64,000 bases of DNA, taken from NCBI RefSeq assembly GCF_025165815.1, contig NZ_JAFFZE010000028.1:32946-96945 (forward strand), read 5' to 3'. The notes beneath the pieces were generated by a model, which searched no databases, was not told the origin of the DNA, and saw only the letters and a program-made list of their open reading frames with translations. How positions within the stretch are numbered: the stretch's first letter is position 1; every line of letters starts with the position of its first letter. This stretch comes from Actinophytocola gossypii (GTDB lineage Bacteria > Actinomycetota > Actinomycetes > Mycobacteriales > Pseudonocardiaceae). Positions 15,928 through 24,541 of the stretch are shown here, piece by piece. Both the position numbers and the translations under genes were made by a program.

Positions 15928-17559
15928 GTGTCGACCTATCTGTCCCGGGCCCGGAAGGCCGCCACGTGGGTGCCGACGATGGTGCGCGGCCTCGACGTCA
16001 TCCGCCGGTCCGGCATGGTGCCGCTCACCCGGCCCGACCTCGCCCTGGTCTCGTTGCTCCGGCTGCGCCAGCTCGGCCCCATCGCCGGCGCCGCGCGGGT
16101 CGCGGCCGGCCGGGACGGCACCGCGCTCGGGCTGGTCGACGAGCTCGGCCCCCTCACCTACGCCCAGCTCGACACCCGCTCCAACGCCCTGGCCAGAGCC
16201 TTCGCCGCCCGCGGGCTCGGGCCGGACTCGGTCATCGCACTGCTGGCCAGGGACCACCGCGGCGCGGTCGACACCATGGTCGCCGCCGGCAAGCTCGGTG
16301 CCCGCCTGCTGCTGATGAACACCGGGTTCGCCCGTCCCCAACTCGTCGACGTCGCGCGCCGGGAGCGGGTCTCCGCGATCGTGCACGACCAGGAGTTCAG
16401 CGACCTGGTCGACGCCGTCGACGGTGATCCGCCGAAGTTCCTCGCCTGGGTCGACGGCACGCCGGACCGGACCACCCTCGACGAACTCATCGCCGGCACC
16501 GACGACCGCCCGCTGCCCAACCCGCCGCGGCCGGGCGGGCTCGTGCTGCTGACCAGCGGCACCACCGGCACCCCCAAGGGCGCCCCGCGCCAGGTCAAGT
16601 CCCCGCTGGCGGTCGCCCAGTTCCTCGACCGGATCCCGCTCCGGGTCGGGGAGGCCACGGTGCTCGCCGCGCCGCTGTTCCACGGCACCGGGCTCTCCCA
16701 GTTCCTGATCTCGTTCGCGCTCGGCTCCACCGTCGTGGTCCGGCGGAGGTTCGACCCCGAGGAGACCCTGCGCGCCGTCCAGGACAACCGGGCGACCGCG
16801 CTCGTGCTGATCCCGACCATGCTCCGGCGGATCCTCGACCTCGGTCCCGGCGTGCTCGGCCGGTACGACACGTCGAGCCTGCGGATCGTGTTCTGCGCCG
16901 GCTCCGCGCTGCCGCCCGAGCTGGGCAACCGGGCCACCGAGGCCTTCGGCGACGTGGTGCACAACCTGTACGGGTCGACCGAGGTCGCGGTGGCCACGGT
17001 GGCGACGCCGGCGGACTGGCGGGCCGCGCCGGGTACCGTCGGCCACGCGCCGGTGGGCTGCCGGGTCGCGCTCTACGACGACGCGGGCCACCGGATCACC
17101 GAGCCGGACGTCGTCGGGCGGGTGTTCGTCGGCAGCGTGCTGTCGTTCGAGGGCTACACCGACGGGCGGCACAAGGACGTCCTCGACGGCCTGCTCGCCA
17201 GTGGCGACGTCGGGCACTTCGACCGGCAGGGCCGGCTGTTCATCGACGGCCGGGACGACGACATGATCGTCTCCGGGGGCGAGAACGTGTTCCCCGGCGA
17301 GGTGGAGAACCTCCTGCTGGAGCACGACGCGGTGGCCGAGGCCGCGGTGACCGGGGTGCCGGACGACGAGTTCGGTCAGCGGCTCAAGGCGTACCTGGTG
17401 CTCCGTCCGGCGGCGAGCCTGGACGCCGAGCAGGTCCGCGACTACGTGAAGGCGAACCTGGCCCGGTACAAGGTCCCGCGCGACGTGGTCTTCGTCGGCG
17501 AGCTGCCGCGCAACGCCACCGGCAAGCTGCTCAAGGACCGCTTGACGGAACTGGGCTGA
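15928..17559 (+). CDS. Acyl-CoA synthetase (AMP-forming, fatty-acid type)
   Basis: 543 residues; GTG start. The AMP-binding P-loop is LLTSGTTGTPKGAPR near residue 210. Further motifs are the adenine-binding NLYGSTEVA, GDVGHFDRQGRLFIDGRDDDMI, GGENVFPGEVE and the C-terminal lysine in NATGKLLK. It activates a fatty or carboxylic acid to the CoA thioester via an acyl-adenylate. The long basic N terminus with MVRGLDVIRRSG is typical of FadD-like enzymes of actinobacteria. Probably monocistronic. Confidence 0.92.
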   Translation: MSTYLSRARKAATWVPTMVRGLDVIRRSGMVPLTRPDLALVSLLRLRQLGPIAGAARVAAGRDGTALGLVDELGPLTYAQLDTRSNALARAFAARGLGPDSVIALLARDHRGAVDTMVAAGKLGARLLLMNTGFARPQLVDVARRERVSAIVHDQEFSDLVDAVDGDPPKFLAWVDGTPDRTTLDELIAGTDDRPLPNPPRPGGLVLLTSGTTGTPKGAPRQVKSPLAVAQFLDRIPLRVGEATVLAAPLFHGTGLSQFLISFALGSTVVVRRRFDPEETLRAVQDNRATALVLIPTMLRRILDLGPGVLGRYDTSSLRIVFCAGSALPPELGNRATEAFGDVVHNLYGSTEVAVATVATPADWRAAPGTVGHAPVGCRVALYDDAGHRITEPDVVGRVFVGSVLSFEGYTDGRHKDVLDGLLASGDVGHFDRQGRLFIDGRDDDMIVSGGENVFPGEVENLLLEHDAVAEAAVTGVPDDEFGQRLKAYLVLRPAASLDAEQVRDYVKANLARYKVPRDVVFVGELPRNATGKLLKDRLTELG

Positions 17560-18008
17560 GCCCTCTATCACACCAATATCTCTCGAGCAAGGCCCCATAG
17601 TTGGGAGTCGGTGCCGGAAAGGCCTTCTTCTCGAAATGTGGGAGGCCGAATTTCATTTCCCGCCAGTTCACCGTCAGGCAATCGCAACATTGCCCGTGCA
17701 TATTGCCGAATCGACGTGCCCGGCTGGTTTCTCAGCGTCATCCACGCAGCTCAGGGCGGTCGCGGCGTCCGCGACTGCCTGCCATACCCGCCGGTAGTGT
17801 TCCTGAACACACCTTTCTCGGCCTGGATCCGCGCTGGCCCGGTCGCGCTAGGGAGATTACTCCGTTTGGGCTAGTTGTGGCAAGTGGCAAGCATTGCCCG
17901 AAGTTTGTACCCGGGGGTTGCATGACATCGGGTGGCGACGAATTCCAGGGGCACCAATTGGTCTTGTCGACGCCCGCAAATGTCGGGGACAGGAAGGGCA
18001 ACAACGTC
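17560..18008 (+). other. Intergenic region upstream of the subtilase gene
   Basis: About 450 bases without a convincing gene. The first 300 bases are clearly less GC-rich than the surroundings. A short tandem GTGGCAAGTGGCAAG lies near 17876-17890. A ribosome binding site AGGAAGG precedes the ATG at 18009. Reading frames across this stretch have atypical composition. It probably holds the promoter and a long leader of the secreted protease; I could not fix a clean -35/-10 pair. Confidence 0.4.
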
Positions 18009-19199
18009 ATGACGCGCAATCGTCGAGGCCGGCTGATCGCCGGCGTGGGCTTCGCGGCAGCAGCGGCGGCAGTGACCGCCGTCGTCGCGGTACCCGCACA
18101 GGCGCAGGAGGGCTCCATCCGGCTCGCGAACAGCGACGCCGCCGTGGCCGACAGCTACATCGTCGTGCTCAAGGACGACATCCGGTCGGCGGCCGTGTCC
18201 GCGCGGGCCGACAGCCTCGCCGCCGAGTACGGCGCCAAGGTCGGGCACACCTACACCGCCGCGCTCCAGGGCTTCTCGGTCAGCGCGAGCGAGGACGAGG
18301 CCAAGCGGCTCGCCGCGGACGAGTCGGTCGCCTACGTGCAGCAGAACCAGAAGTTCACCATCTCCGACACCCAGACCGACCCGCCGTCGTGGGGCCTGGA
18401 CCGGATCGACCAGCGCGACCTGCCGCTGGACAGCTCCTACACCTACGCCAACAAGGGCGACGGCGTCACCGCCTACGTCGTGGACACCGGCGTGATGGTC
18501 GACCACCCGACCTTCGAGGGCCGGGCCACCGGCGGCTTCGACGCCATCGACGGTGACGACGACGTGACCGACGGGCACGGCCACGGCACCCACGTCGCCG
18601 GCACCATCGGCGGCGCCGAGTACGGCGTGGCCAAGGGCGTGTCGATCGTCGGCGTCCGGGTGCTCGACGACTCCGGCTCCGGCACCACCGAGCAGGTCGC
18701 CGCCGGCATCGACTGGGTCGCGCAGAACGCCAGCGGCCCGTCGGTGGCCAACATGAGCCTCGGCGGCCCGGCCGACGACGTGCTCGACGCCGCCACCCAG
18801 GGCGCGATCGACGCCGGCATCACCTTCGCGGTCGCGGCCGGCAACTCCTCCGCCGACGCGTCCGGCTTCTCGCCGGCACGGGTCGAGTCGGCCATCACGG
18901 TCGCCGCCTCGGACGACGCGGACGCCCAGGCCTCCTTCTCCAACTACGGCTCGCTGGTCGACATCTACGCCCCGGGCGTGGACATCACCTCGTCCTGGAA
19001 CGACGGTGCCACCAACACGATCTCCGGCACCTCGATGGCCTCCCCGCACGTGGCCGGCGCCGCGGCGCTGTTCCTGTCGGCCAACCCGGACGCCACCCCG
19101 GCGGACGTGGCCACGGGCCTGACCACGGCCGCGACGCCCGACAAGATCACCAACCCCACCGGGGACACCCCCAACCTGCTCCTCTACGTGGGCGAGTGA
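18009..19199 (+). CDS. Secreted S8 serine protease (subtilase) with I9 propeptide
   Basis: 396 residues. Signal peptide at residues 1-32 (RRGRLIAGVGFAAAAA...VPAQAQ). An inhibitor I9 propeptide follows (about 45-118, DSYIVVLKDD...). The catalytic domain has D159 (VVDTGV), H192 (GHGTHVAG) and S342 (SGTSMASPHVAG), the proteinase K/aqualysin order. Length is that of a single-domain secreted enzyme without a C-terminal extension. It is followed directly by a strong terminator, so it is monocistronic. Confidence 0.95.
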   Translation: MTRNRRGRLIAGVGFAAAAAAVTAVVAVPAQAQEGSIRLANSDAAVADSYIVVLKDDIRSAAVSARADSLAAEYGAKVGHTYTAALQGFSVSASEDEAKRLAADESVAYVQQNQKFTISDTQTDPPSWGLDRIDQRDLPLDSSYTYANKGDGVTAYVVDTGVMVDHPTFEGRATGGFDAIDGDDDVTDGHGHGTHVAGTIGGAEYGVAKGVSIVGVRVLDDSGSGTTEQVAAGIDWVAQNASGPSVANMSLGGPADDVLDAATQGAIDAGITFAVAAGNSSADASGFSPARVESAITVAASDDADAQASFSNYGSLVDIYAPGVDITSSWNDGATNTISGTSMASPHVAGAAALFLSANPDATPADVATGLTTAATPDKITNPTGDTPNLLLYVGE

Positions 19200-19211
19200 G
19201 GTAGTCGCGGA

Positions 19212-19242
19212 CGCCGCCTCCGGGATCCTCCCGGGGGCGGCG
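19212..19242 (+). terminator. Rho-independent terminator after the subtilase gene
   Basis: A 14-bp stem with one mismatch, CGCCGCCTCCGGGA against TCCCGGGGGCGGCG, with a three-base loop. GTTTGTG follows. It begins 12 bases after the subtilase stop. Confidence 0.8.
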
Positions 19243-19317
19243 TTTGTGCGCGCGGCCCAACGTGACCTGGCGCGCGAGGGGCTCCCGCTGACGCGGATTT
19301 GGCCTAGGGTGCTGGAG

Positions 19318-20526
19318 GTGGACTTCTCGCACTCGGCCACGGCGGCCGACTACCTGCGGCGTGTCGGTGACTTCATCCGTGCGGAGATCGAGCCCGTCGA
19401 GGCCGACTACCACCGCACCCTCCGGGAGAGCCGGGACCCCTGGGTCGTGCTCCCGATCGTGAACCAGCTCAAGGCCAGGGCCCGCGACCAGGGCCTGTGG
19501 AACCTGTTCCTGCCCGACACCGAGCACGGCGGCGCCGGACTGTCCAACGTGGAGTACGCGCCGCTGGCCGAGGCGATGGGCCGCTCCGCGCTCGCCCCGG
19601 TGGTCTTCAACTGCAACGCCCCGGACACCGGCAACGCCGAGGTGCTCGTCAAGTACGGCAGCGACGAGCAGCGCTCCCGGTGGCTGGAACCGTTGCTGCG
19701 CGGTGAGATCCGCTCCGCGTTCTGCATGACCGAACCCGAGGTCGCCTCCTCCGACGCCACCAACATGGCCGCCACAGCGGTGGTCGACGGCGACGAGATC
19801 GTCCTCAACGGGCGCAAGTGGTGGAGCACCGGCGTCGGTCACCCGGAGTGCGCGTTCGTCATCTTCATGGGCCTCACCGACCCCGACGCGCACAAGTACC
19901 AGCGGCACTCGATGGTCCTGGTGCCACTGGACACCCCTGGCGTCAAGGTCGAGCGGATGCTGTCGGTGTTCGGCCACCAGGACGAGCCGTTCGGCCACGG
20001 CGAGGTCAGCTTCACCGACGTCCGGCTGCCGCTCTCCGCGGTGATCGCCGGACCCGGCCGCGGGTTCGAGATCGCCCAGGGCCGCCTGGGGCCGGGCCGC
20101 ATCCACCACTGCATGCGCCTGATCGGGCTGGCCGAGAAGGCGCTGGAGCTGGCCTGCGCCAGGGCCACCGACCGGGTCGCGTTCGGCAAGCCGCTGGCGA
20201 ACCTCGGCGGCAACCGGGAGCGGATCGCGCACGCCCGCATCGCGATCAACCAGGCCAGGCTGCTCGTCCTGCACACCGCCTGGCTGCTGGACACCAAGGG
20301 CCTGGCCGGTGCGCGCAGCGAGGTGTCGCAGATCAAGGTCGCGGTGCCGAACACCGCGCTGGAGGTCATCGACATGGCCATCCAGCTGCACGGCGCCGCC
20401 GGCCTGTCCGACGACTTCCCGCTGGCCGCCGCGTACACCGGCGCCCGGTCGCTGCGGCTGGCGGACGGGCCGGACGAGGTGCACCTGAACCTGGTCGCGC
20501 GGTACGAGCTCGCGGAGCGTTCGTGA
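19318..20526 (+). CDS. Acyl-CoA dehydrogenase (ACAD10/11-like)
   Basis: 402 residues from the GTG at 19318; the start is uncertain because the Shine-Dalgarno-like GGAG abuts it, and the longer reading from 19246 runs through the terminator region. FAD and substrate motifs: AFCMTEPEVASSDATNM, ARKWWSTG-like NGRKWWSTG, RVAFGKPLANLGG, and the ending YTGARSLRLADGPDEVHL. That ending is characteristic of the ACAD10/11 subgroup. Its stop overlaps the SDR start (GTGA). First gene of a four-gene overlapping operon. Confidence 0.9.
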   Translation: MDFSHSATAADYLRRVGDFIRAEIEPVEADYHRTLRESRDPWVVLPIVNQLKARARDQGLWNLFLPDTEHGGAGLSNVEYAPLAEAMGRSALAPVVFNCNAPDTGNAEVLVKYGSDEQRSRWLEPLLRGEIRSAFCMTEPEVASSDATNMAATAVVDGDEIVLNGRKWWSTGVGHPECAFVIFMGLTDPDAHKYQRHSMVLVPLDTPGVKVERMLSVFGHQDEPFGHGEVSFTDVRLPLSAVIAGPGRGFEIAQGRLGPGRIHHCMRLIGLAEKALELACARATDRVAFGKPLANLGGNRERIAHARIAINQARLLVLHTAWLLDTKGLAGARSEVSQIKVAVPNTALEVIDMAIQLHGAAGLSDDFPLAAAYTGARSLRLADGPDEVHLNLVARYELAERS

Positions 20527-21320
20527 GGGTCCTGGTCACCGGCGCCGGGTCCGGGCTGGGCCGCGCGCTCGCGACCCGCTGGTCGGCCACCGGCGCGCGG
20601 GTCCTGGTGTCCGACGTGGACCCGGCGGCCGCCGGCGCGGTCGCCGAGGAGCTCGGCCAGACCTCCCGCGCGCTCGACGTGACCTCCGGCGCCGACTGGG
20701 AGTCCGCTGTGGACTGGTGCCGGTCCACCTGGGACGGCCTGGACGTGCTGGTGAACAACGCCGGCGTCGGCGCGGGCGGCCGGTTCGAACGGATCGCCGT
20801 CGAGGACTGGGACTGGATCTGGGAGGTCAACCTCAAGGGCGTGGTGCGCGGCTGCCGGGCGTTCGTGCCGCTGTTCAAGGAGCAGGGCGCCGGGCACGTC
20901 GTGAACGTGGCCTCGCTCGCCGGGCTGATGAACCTGCCCGCGATGGCCTCCTACAACGTCACCAAGGCGGGCGTGATCTCGCTCTCCGAGACCCTGCGCC
21001 TGGAACTGGAGCCGTACGGGGTGCACACCACCGTCGTGTGCCCCGGGTACTTCCGGACGAACCTGGGGGAGCGCACCCGCACCCCGGATCCCGCGGTGGC
21101 GAAGGTGATGGACAAGCTGATGGCGTCCTCGAAGGTCACCGCGGCCGACGTCGCCGGCCAGGTCGTCGACGCGGTGCGGGACCGGCGGTTCCTGGTGCTC
21201 ACCCACCCGGCCGCCCGCCGGTCGATCCGGCTCAAGCGGTGGCTGCCCAAGGTCGTCGACCGCGAGGTGCGCGCGTACTGGGCCCGACTGCGGTCCACTG
21301 TGGAACGGGAGGATCGATGA
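20523..21320 (+). CDS. SDR family oxidoreductase
   Basis: 265 residues, GTG start overlapping the previous stop. Rossmann motif VTGAGSGLGRA at residues 5-15, NNAGVGAGG near 80, catalytic Ser and YxxxK as VNVASLAG and YNVTKAG, and the PGYFRTNL motif after it. It would oxidise or reduce a hydroxy/keto group with NAD(P). In this operon the likely substrate is a hydroxyacyl intermediate. The next gene's ATG overlaps its stop. Confidence 0.9.
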   Translation: MRVLVTGAGSGLGRALATRWSATGARVLVSDVDPAAAGAVAEELGQTSRALDVTSGADWESAVDWCRSTWDGLDVLVNNAGVGAGGRFERIAVEDWDWIWEVNLKGVVRGCRAFVPLFKEQGAGHVVNVASLAGLMNLPAMASYNVTKAGVISLSETLRLELEPYGVHTTVVCPGYFRTNLGERTRTPDPAVAKVMDKLMASSKVTAADVAGQVVDAVRDRRFLVLTHPAARRSIRLKRWLPKVVDREVRAYWARLRSTVEREDR

Positions 21321-22369
21321 CGGCGCTGGACGAGCCGGGTGCGCTGCGCGAGGAGGACGCGTTCGACACCGACGCGGTCGGCGCGTGGCTCGAGTCCCAC
21401 GTGGACGGTCTGGGCGAGCTGCTGGAGGTTCGCCAGTACCCCGGCGGCGCGTCGAACCTCACGTACCTGCTGCGGTACGCCGACCGGGAGCTGGTCCTGC
21501 GGCGCCCTCCGGCCGGGCGGAAGGCGAAGTCGGCGCACGACATGCGCCGGGAGTACCGGGTGCAGCGTGCGCTGCGGCCGGTGTACCCGTACGTGCCGAA
21601 CGTGCTCGCGCTGTGCGACGACCCGGCGGTGCTCGGCTCGGACTTCTACGTGATGGAGCGGATCGAGGGCGTCATCCTGCGCGGCGACCTGCCCGCCGGG
21701 ATGACGCTGTCGCCGCGGGACGCGCGGTCGCTGGCGTTCCGCACGTTCGACCGGCTGATCGAGCTGCACCGGCTCGACCCGGAGCCGATCGGCCTGGCCG
21801 ACCTCGGCAAGGGCGCCGGTTACGTCGAACGGCAGGTCCTCGGCTGGAACGAGCGCTACACCAGGGCCAGGACCGACGACGCGCCCGACTGCGCCGACGT
21901 GATGGCCTGGCTCGCCGCGAACCGCCCGGACGACGTGCGGATCTGCGTGATCCACAACGACTTCCGCTTCGACAACGTGGTGCTCGACGGTACGTCCACA
22001 CTGGACGTGGTCGGCGTGCTCGACTGGGAGATGGCCACCCTCGGCGACCCGCTGATGGACCTCGCCGGCAGCATGGCGTACTGGATCCAGGCCGACGACG
22101 ATGAGACCGCGCAGCTGCTGCGCCGCCAGCCGACCCACCTGCCCGGGATGCCGACCAGGGCCGAGCTGGTCGACCACTACTGCGCCGAGATGGGGCTGTC
22201 CGCGGCGAACTGGGCGTTCTACGAGGTGTTCGGCCGGTTCCGGCTGCTGGTGATCATGCAGCAGATCTACTACCGGTACCGCGCCGGCCAGACCAGCAAC
22301 CCGGCGTTCGCGCACTTCGGCCGGTTCGCGGCGTACCTGGCCGACCGCTGCCGCGCCGGGATCGGCTGA
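21317..22369 (+). CDS. Phosphotransferase family protein (APH-like, hydroxyacyl-CoA kinase candidate)
   Basis: 350 residues; ATGA overlap with the SDR gene. Aminoglycoside-phosphotransferase-like kinase: the N-lobe strand with GGASNLTYLLRY and ELVLRRPP, catalytic loop VIHNDFRFDNVVLD, and metal-binding LDWEMATLGDPLMDLA. This subgroup is the kinase partner of ACAD10/11 enzymes and corresponds to the kinase of Pseudomonas levulinate catabolism (LvaA), which phosphorylates 4-hydroxyacyl-CoA. An antibiotic-resistance role is unlikely given the operon. Confidence 0.88.
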   Translation: MTALDEPGALREEDAFDTDAVGAWLESHVDGLGELLEVRQYPGGASNLTYLLRYADRELVLRRPPAGRKAKSAHDMRREYRVQRALRPVYPYVPNVLALCDDPAVLGSDFYVMERIEGVILRGDLPAGMTLSPRDARSLAFRTFDRLIELHRLDPEPIGLADLGKGAGYVERQVLGWNERYTRARTDDAPDCADVMAWLAANRPDDVRICVIHNDFRFDNVVLDGTSTLDVVGVLDWEMATLGDPLMDLAGSMAYWIQADDDETAQLLRRQPTHLPGMPTRAELVDHYCAEMGLSAANWAFYEVFGRFRLLVIMQQIYYRYRAGQTSNPAFAHFGRFAAYLADRCRAGIG

Positions 22370-23031
22370 TGGCCGCCATCTACCTCCTCCGGCACGGCCA
22401 GGCCAGCTTCGGCGCGGCCGACTACGACGTGCTGTCCGAGGTCGGCGAGCTGCAGGCCAAGGCGCTCGGCGACGAGCTGCGCCGCCGCGAGGTCCGGGTG
22501 CACGCGGTGTGGTCGGGGACGCTGCGCCGCCAGCTCGCGACCGCGGCCGCCTGCCTGCCGGCCGCCGGGATAGACCTCGAGGTCGGCCAGGACCCCAGGT
22601 GGAACGAGTACGACCACCTCGGGCTCGTCCCCGAGGGCCAGGGCGACCCGGCCGACCTGGCCGGCTCGGCCCGCCGGTTCCAGGCCCAGCTCGACGAGGC
22701 GCTGTCCCGCTGGCTCGCCGGCGACGAGCGGGTCGGCACCAGCGGCACCTGGGCGGAGTTCAGCGGCGGGGCGTTCGCCGCGGTCAACGACGCACTTGCC
22801 GCCCTGCCCCGCGGCGGGACCGCGCTGGTGTTCACCTCGGCCGGCCTGATCAGCGCGATCTGTGCCCGGCTGCTGCACCTGCCGCCGGAGGGCTTCCTGG
22901 CCATGAACCGCACGATGGCCAACGCGAGCATCACCAAGCTGGTCAGCGGCCGCTCCGGGGTCAGCCTGCTCTCCTACAACGAGCACGCCCACTTCGAGGG
23001 AGCCGGCCGCGAACTGCTCACCTACCGCTGA
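22369..23031 (+). CDS. Histidine phosphatase family protein
   Basis: 220 residues; ATG overlaps the previous TGA. The phosphoglycerate-mutase-like signature is LLRHGQASFG at residues 6-15, then the second Arg in WSGTLRRQL and the late catalytic His in VFTSAGLISAICARLL. That late position reads S-A where many family members have H-A, so the second His appears replaced and activity may be altered. Placement in the dehydrogenase/kinase operon suggests action on the phospho-acyl intermediate or on a by-product. Confidence 0.8.
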   Translation: MAAIYLLRHGQASFGAADYDVLSEVGELQAKALGDELRRREVRVHAVWSGTLRRQLATAAACLPAAGIDLEVGQDPRWNEYDHLGLVPEGQGDPADLAGSARRFQAQLDEALSRWLAGDERVGTSGTWAEFSGGAFAAVNDALAALPRGGTALVFTSAGLISAICARLLHLPPEGFLAMNRTMANASITKLVSGRSGVSLLSYNEHAHFEGAGRELLTYR

Positions 23032-23070
23032 GCTGTTGCCCGGGCCCGCGCCGCAGGGTAGGCAGGGAGC

Positions 23071-24060
23071 ATGCGTCGTCCCAGCATCGATCCGGTCGTG
23101 TGGCGTCCGCCGAGGGGCGAGCGGGCGGCGCGGCCGGCGCGGGACACCCTGCCCGAGCTGACCGTCGTGCCGGTCAACGGGCGCGGGCCGGAGGACGTCG
23201 CCGTCGAACGGGGGCACCTGTTCACCGGCGTGGAGGACGGCCGGATCCTGCGGCTCACCCCGGACGGCAGGCGCCTGGACACGATCGCCGACACCGGCGG
23301 CCGGCCGCTGGGCGTGGAGCTGTACCCGGACGGGCGGCTGCTGGTCTGCGACGCCGAACGCGGGCTGCTGCTGGTCGACCGGGCGGGCGGCGGCGTCGAG
23401 GTGCTGGTCGAGCGCGGGCCCGGCCTGCGGGTGTGCAACAACGCCGCGGTGGCCGCCGACGGCACCGTGTACTTCACCGACTCCACCAGCCGGTTCGACC
23501 TCGTGCACTGGAAGGCCGACCTGCTGGAGCACCGCGGCACCGGCCGGCTGCTGCGCCGCGACCCGGACGGCACCGTCGACCTGGTCCTCGACGGCCTCCA
23601 CTTCGCCAACGGCGTCGCGCTCGTCCCCGACGAGTCCGCCGTGGTCGTCGCCCAGACCGGCGCCTACCGGCTGGACCGGGTGCCGCTGACCGGGGAGCGG
23701 CAGGGCCGGGCCGAGCCGCTGGTCGACGGGCTGCCCGGCTTCCCGGACAACATCGCCACCGGCTCCGACGGGCTGGTCTGGATCGCCATGGTCAGCGCGC
23801 GGCTCGCCGCCTTCGACCTGGTGAGCCGCCTGCACCCGGCCGTGCGCAAGGCCGTCTGGGCACTGCCGGACCGGCTGCAGCTCCGGGAGAAGCGGGTGGT
23901 GTGGGTGCGGGCGGTCGACGGCACCACCGGCCGCACGGTGCACGACTTCCACGGCACCCGCCCTGACTTCCACATGGTCACCGGCGTCCGCGAGGTCGAC
24001 GGGACCGTGCACCTCGGCAGCCTCAACGAGCACGCCGTGGCCCGGTTTGAGGTGCCGTGA
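23071..24060 (+). CDS. SMP-30/strictosidine-synthase-like beta-propeller hydrolase
   Basis: 329 residues, ATG after a 39-bp gap. Six-bladed propeller signatures: GPEDVAVERGHLFTGVEDGRI, GGRPLGVELYPDGRLLVCDA, CNNAAVAADGTVYFTDST, FANGVALVPDESAVVVAQT, GFPDNIATGSDGLVWIA and the closing VREVDGTVHLGSLNEHAVARFEV. Members hydrolyse lactones or related esters. There is no obvious signal peptide, so it is cytoplasmic. It may be the last gene of the acyl-CoA operon. Confidence 0.85.
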   Translation: MRRPSIDPVVWRPPRGERAARPARDTLPELTVVPVNGRGPEDVAVERGHLFTGVEDGRILRLTPDGRRLDTIADTGGRPLGVELYPDGRLLVCDAERGLLLVDRAGGGVEVLVERGPGLRVCNNAAVAADGTVYFTDSTSRFDLVHWKADLLEHRGTGRLLRRDPDGTVDLVLDGLHFANGVALVPDESAVVVAQTGAYRLDRVPLTGERQGRAEPLVDGLPGFPDNIATGSDGLVWIAMVSARLAAFDLVSRLHPAVRKAVWALPDRLQLREKRVVWVRAVDGTTGRTVHDFHGTRPDFHMVTGVREVDGTVHLGSLNEHAVARFEVP

Positions 24061-24541
24061 GGCAGCTTCCTGCCACCGGCCGCGGCATTGTTGCCGAACT
24101 GCGACCCGTACCGGTTCAGGTGGGAAAACGGCCGTCGCGGGTCCACCCGGAACCGGTGCCGGTGAGCCGTTCGGCGGTGTCCGTGGGCTGTTCGGTCCCC
24201 CCGCGGCTCCTCTTCTGGCCGACGACCCGGGACGGGGCTTGACTTCAAAGCTGGAGCTGGTCCAGGCTAATCCGCCATTAACCGATCAAGCGGCCTCGTG
24301 CCACCGGTTTTTGTGCAGCCGCAACGACATGTCCGGTCCGAAATGGACCGGGTTGGAGGAGTCGAGGATGACTCAACGGTGGACCCGCCAGCTGGCCGGC
24401 GTTCGCCCGTGTGCGGCTCGCGTCGCGATATCTTCGCGCGCGTTTTTGCGGAAACCTTGACTGAGCACCTGCTTTCCACGGGGGTCCGCGAAAGGTGTCG
24501 GGTGCGGTGCGGTCAGTTACGGATTGACAGGAGTAGCAGAG
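24061..24541 (+). other. Intergenic promoter region of the sugar ABC operon
   Basis: 480 bases without a convincing gene. Features seen are TTGACT at 24239 and again at 24457, and a loose inverted motif GCTTTCC...GAAAGG at 24470-24495, which could be an operator. AGGAG at 24530 serves the ATG at 24542. GC is somewhat lower around 24240-24320. No regulator gene is adjacent to the operon. Confidence 0.4.

Noticed and set aside
15790..17598. Open frame on the minus strand continuing the DNA polymerase gene upstream by 600 codons
   Set aside because: It is antisense to the full acyl-CoA synthetase gene, has low-complexity His/Arg/Gly content and no start signal. The polymerase starts at the ATG at 15789, matching family length.
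17601..18008. N-terminal extension of the subtilase frame by 136 codons
   Set aside because: The ATG at 18009 has AGGAAGG upstream and starts a perfect signal peptide; the extension has no family resemblance and covers a lower-GC promoter region.
17560..18008. Lower-GC stretch as a prophage or island remnant
   Set aside because: Only about 450 bases, no mobile-gene fragment, no flanking repeat; AT-rich promoters of secreted enzymes are common.
21317..22369. Aminoglycoside resistance gene
   Set aside because: The kinase motifs fit the ACAD10/11-associated subgroup and the gene is translationally coupled to acyl-CoA genes.
24267..24479. 70-codon minus-strand frame upstream of the sugar ABC operon
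   Set aside because: No ribosome binding site, biased Arg/Thr/Ser composition and no recognisable fold; it lies in the promoter region of the operon.
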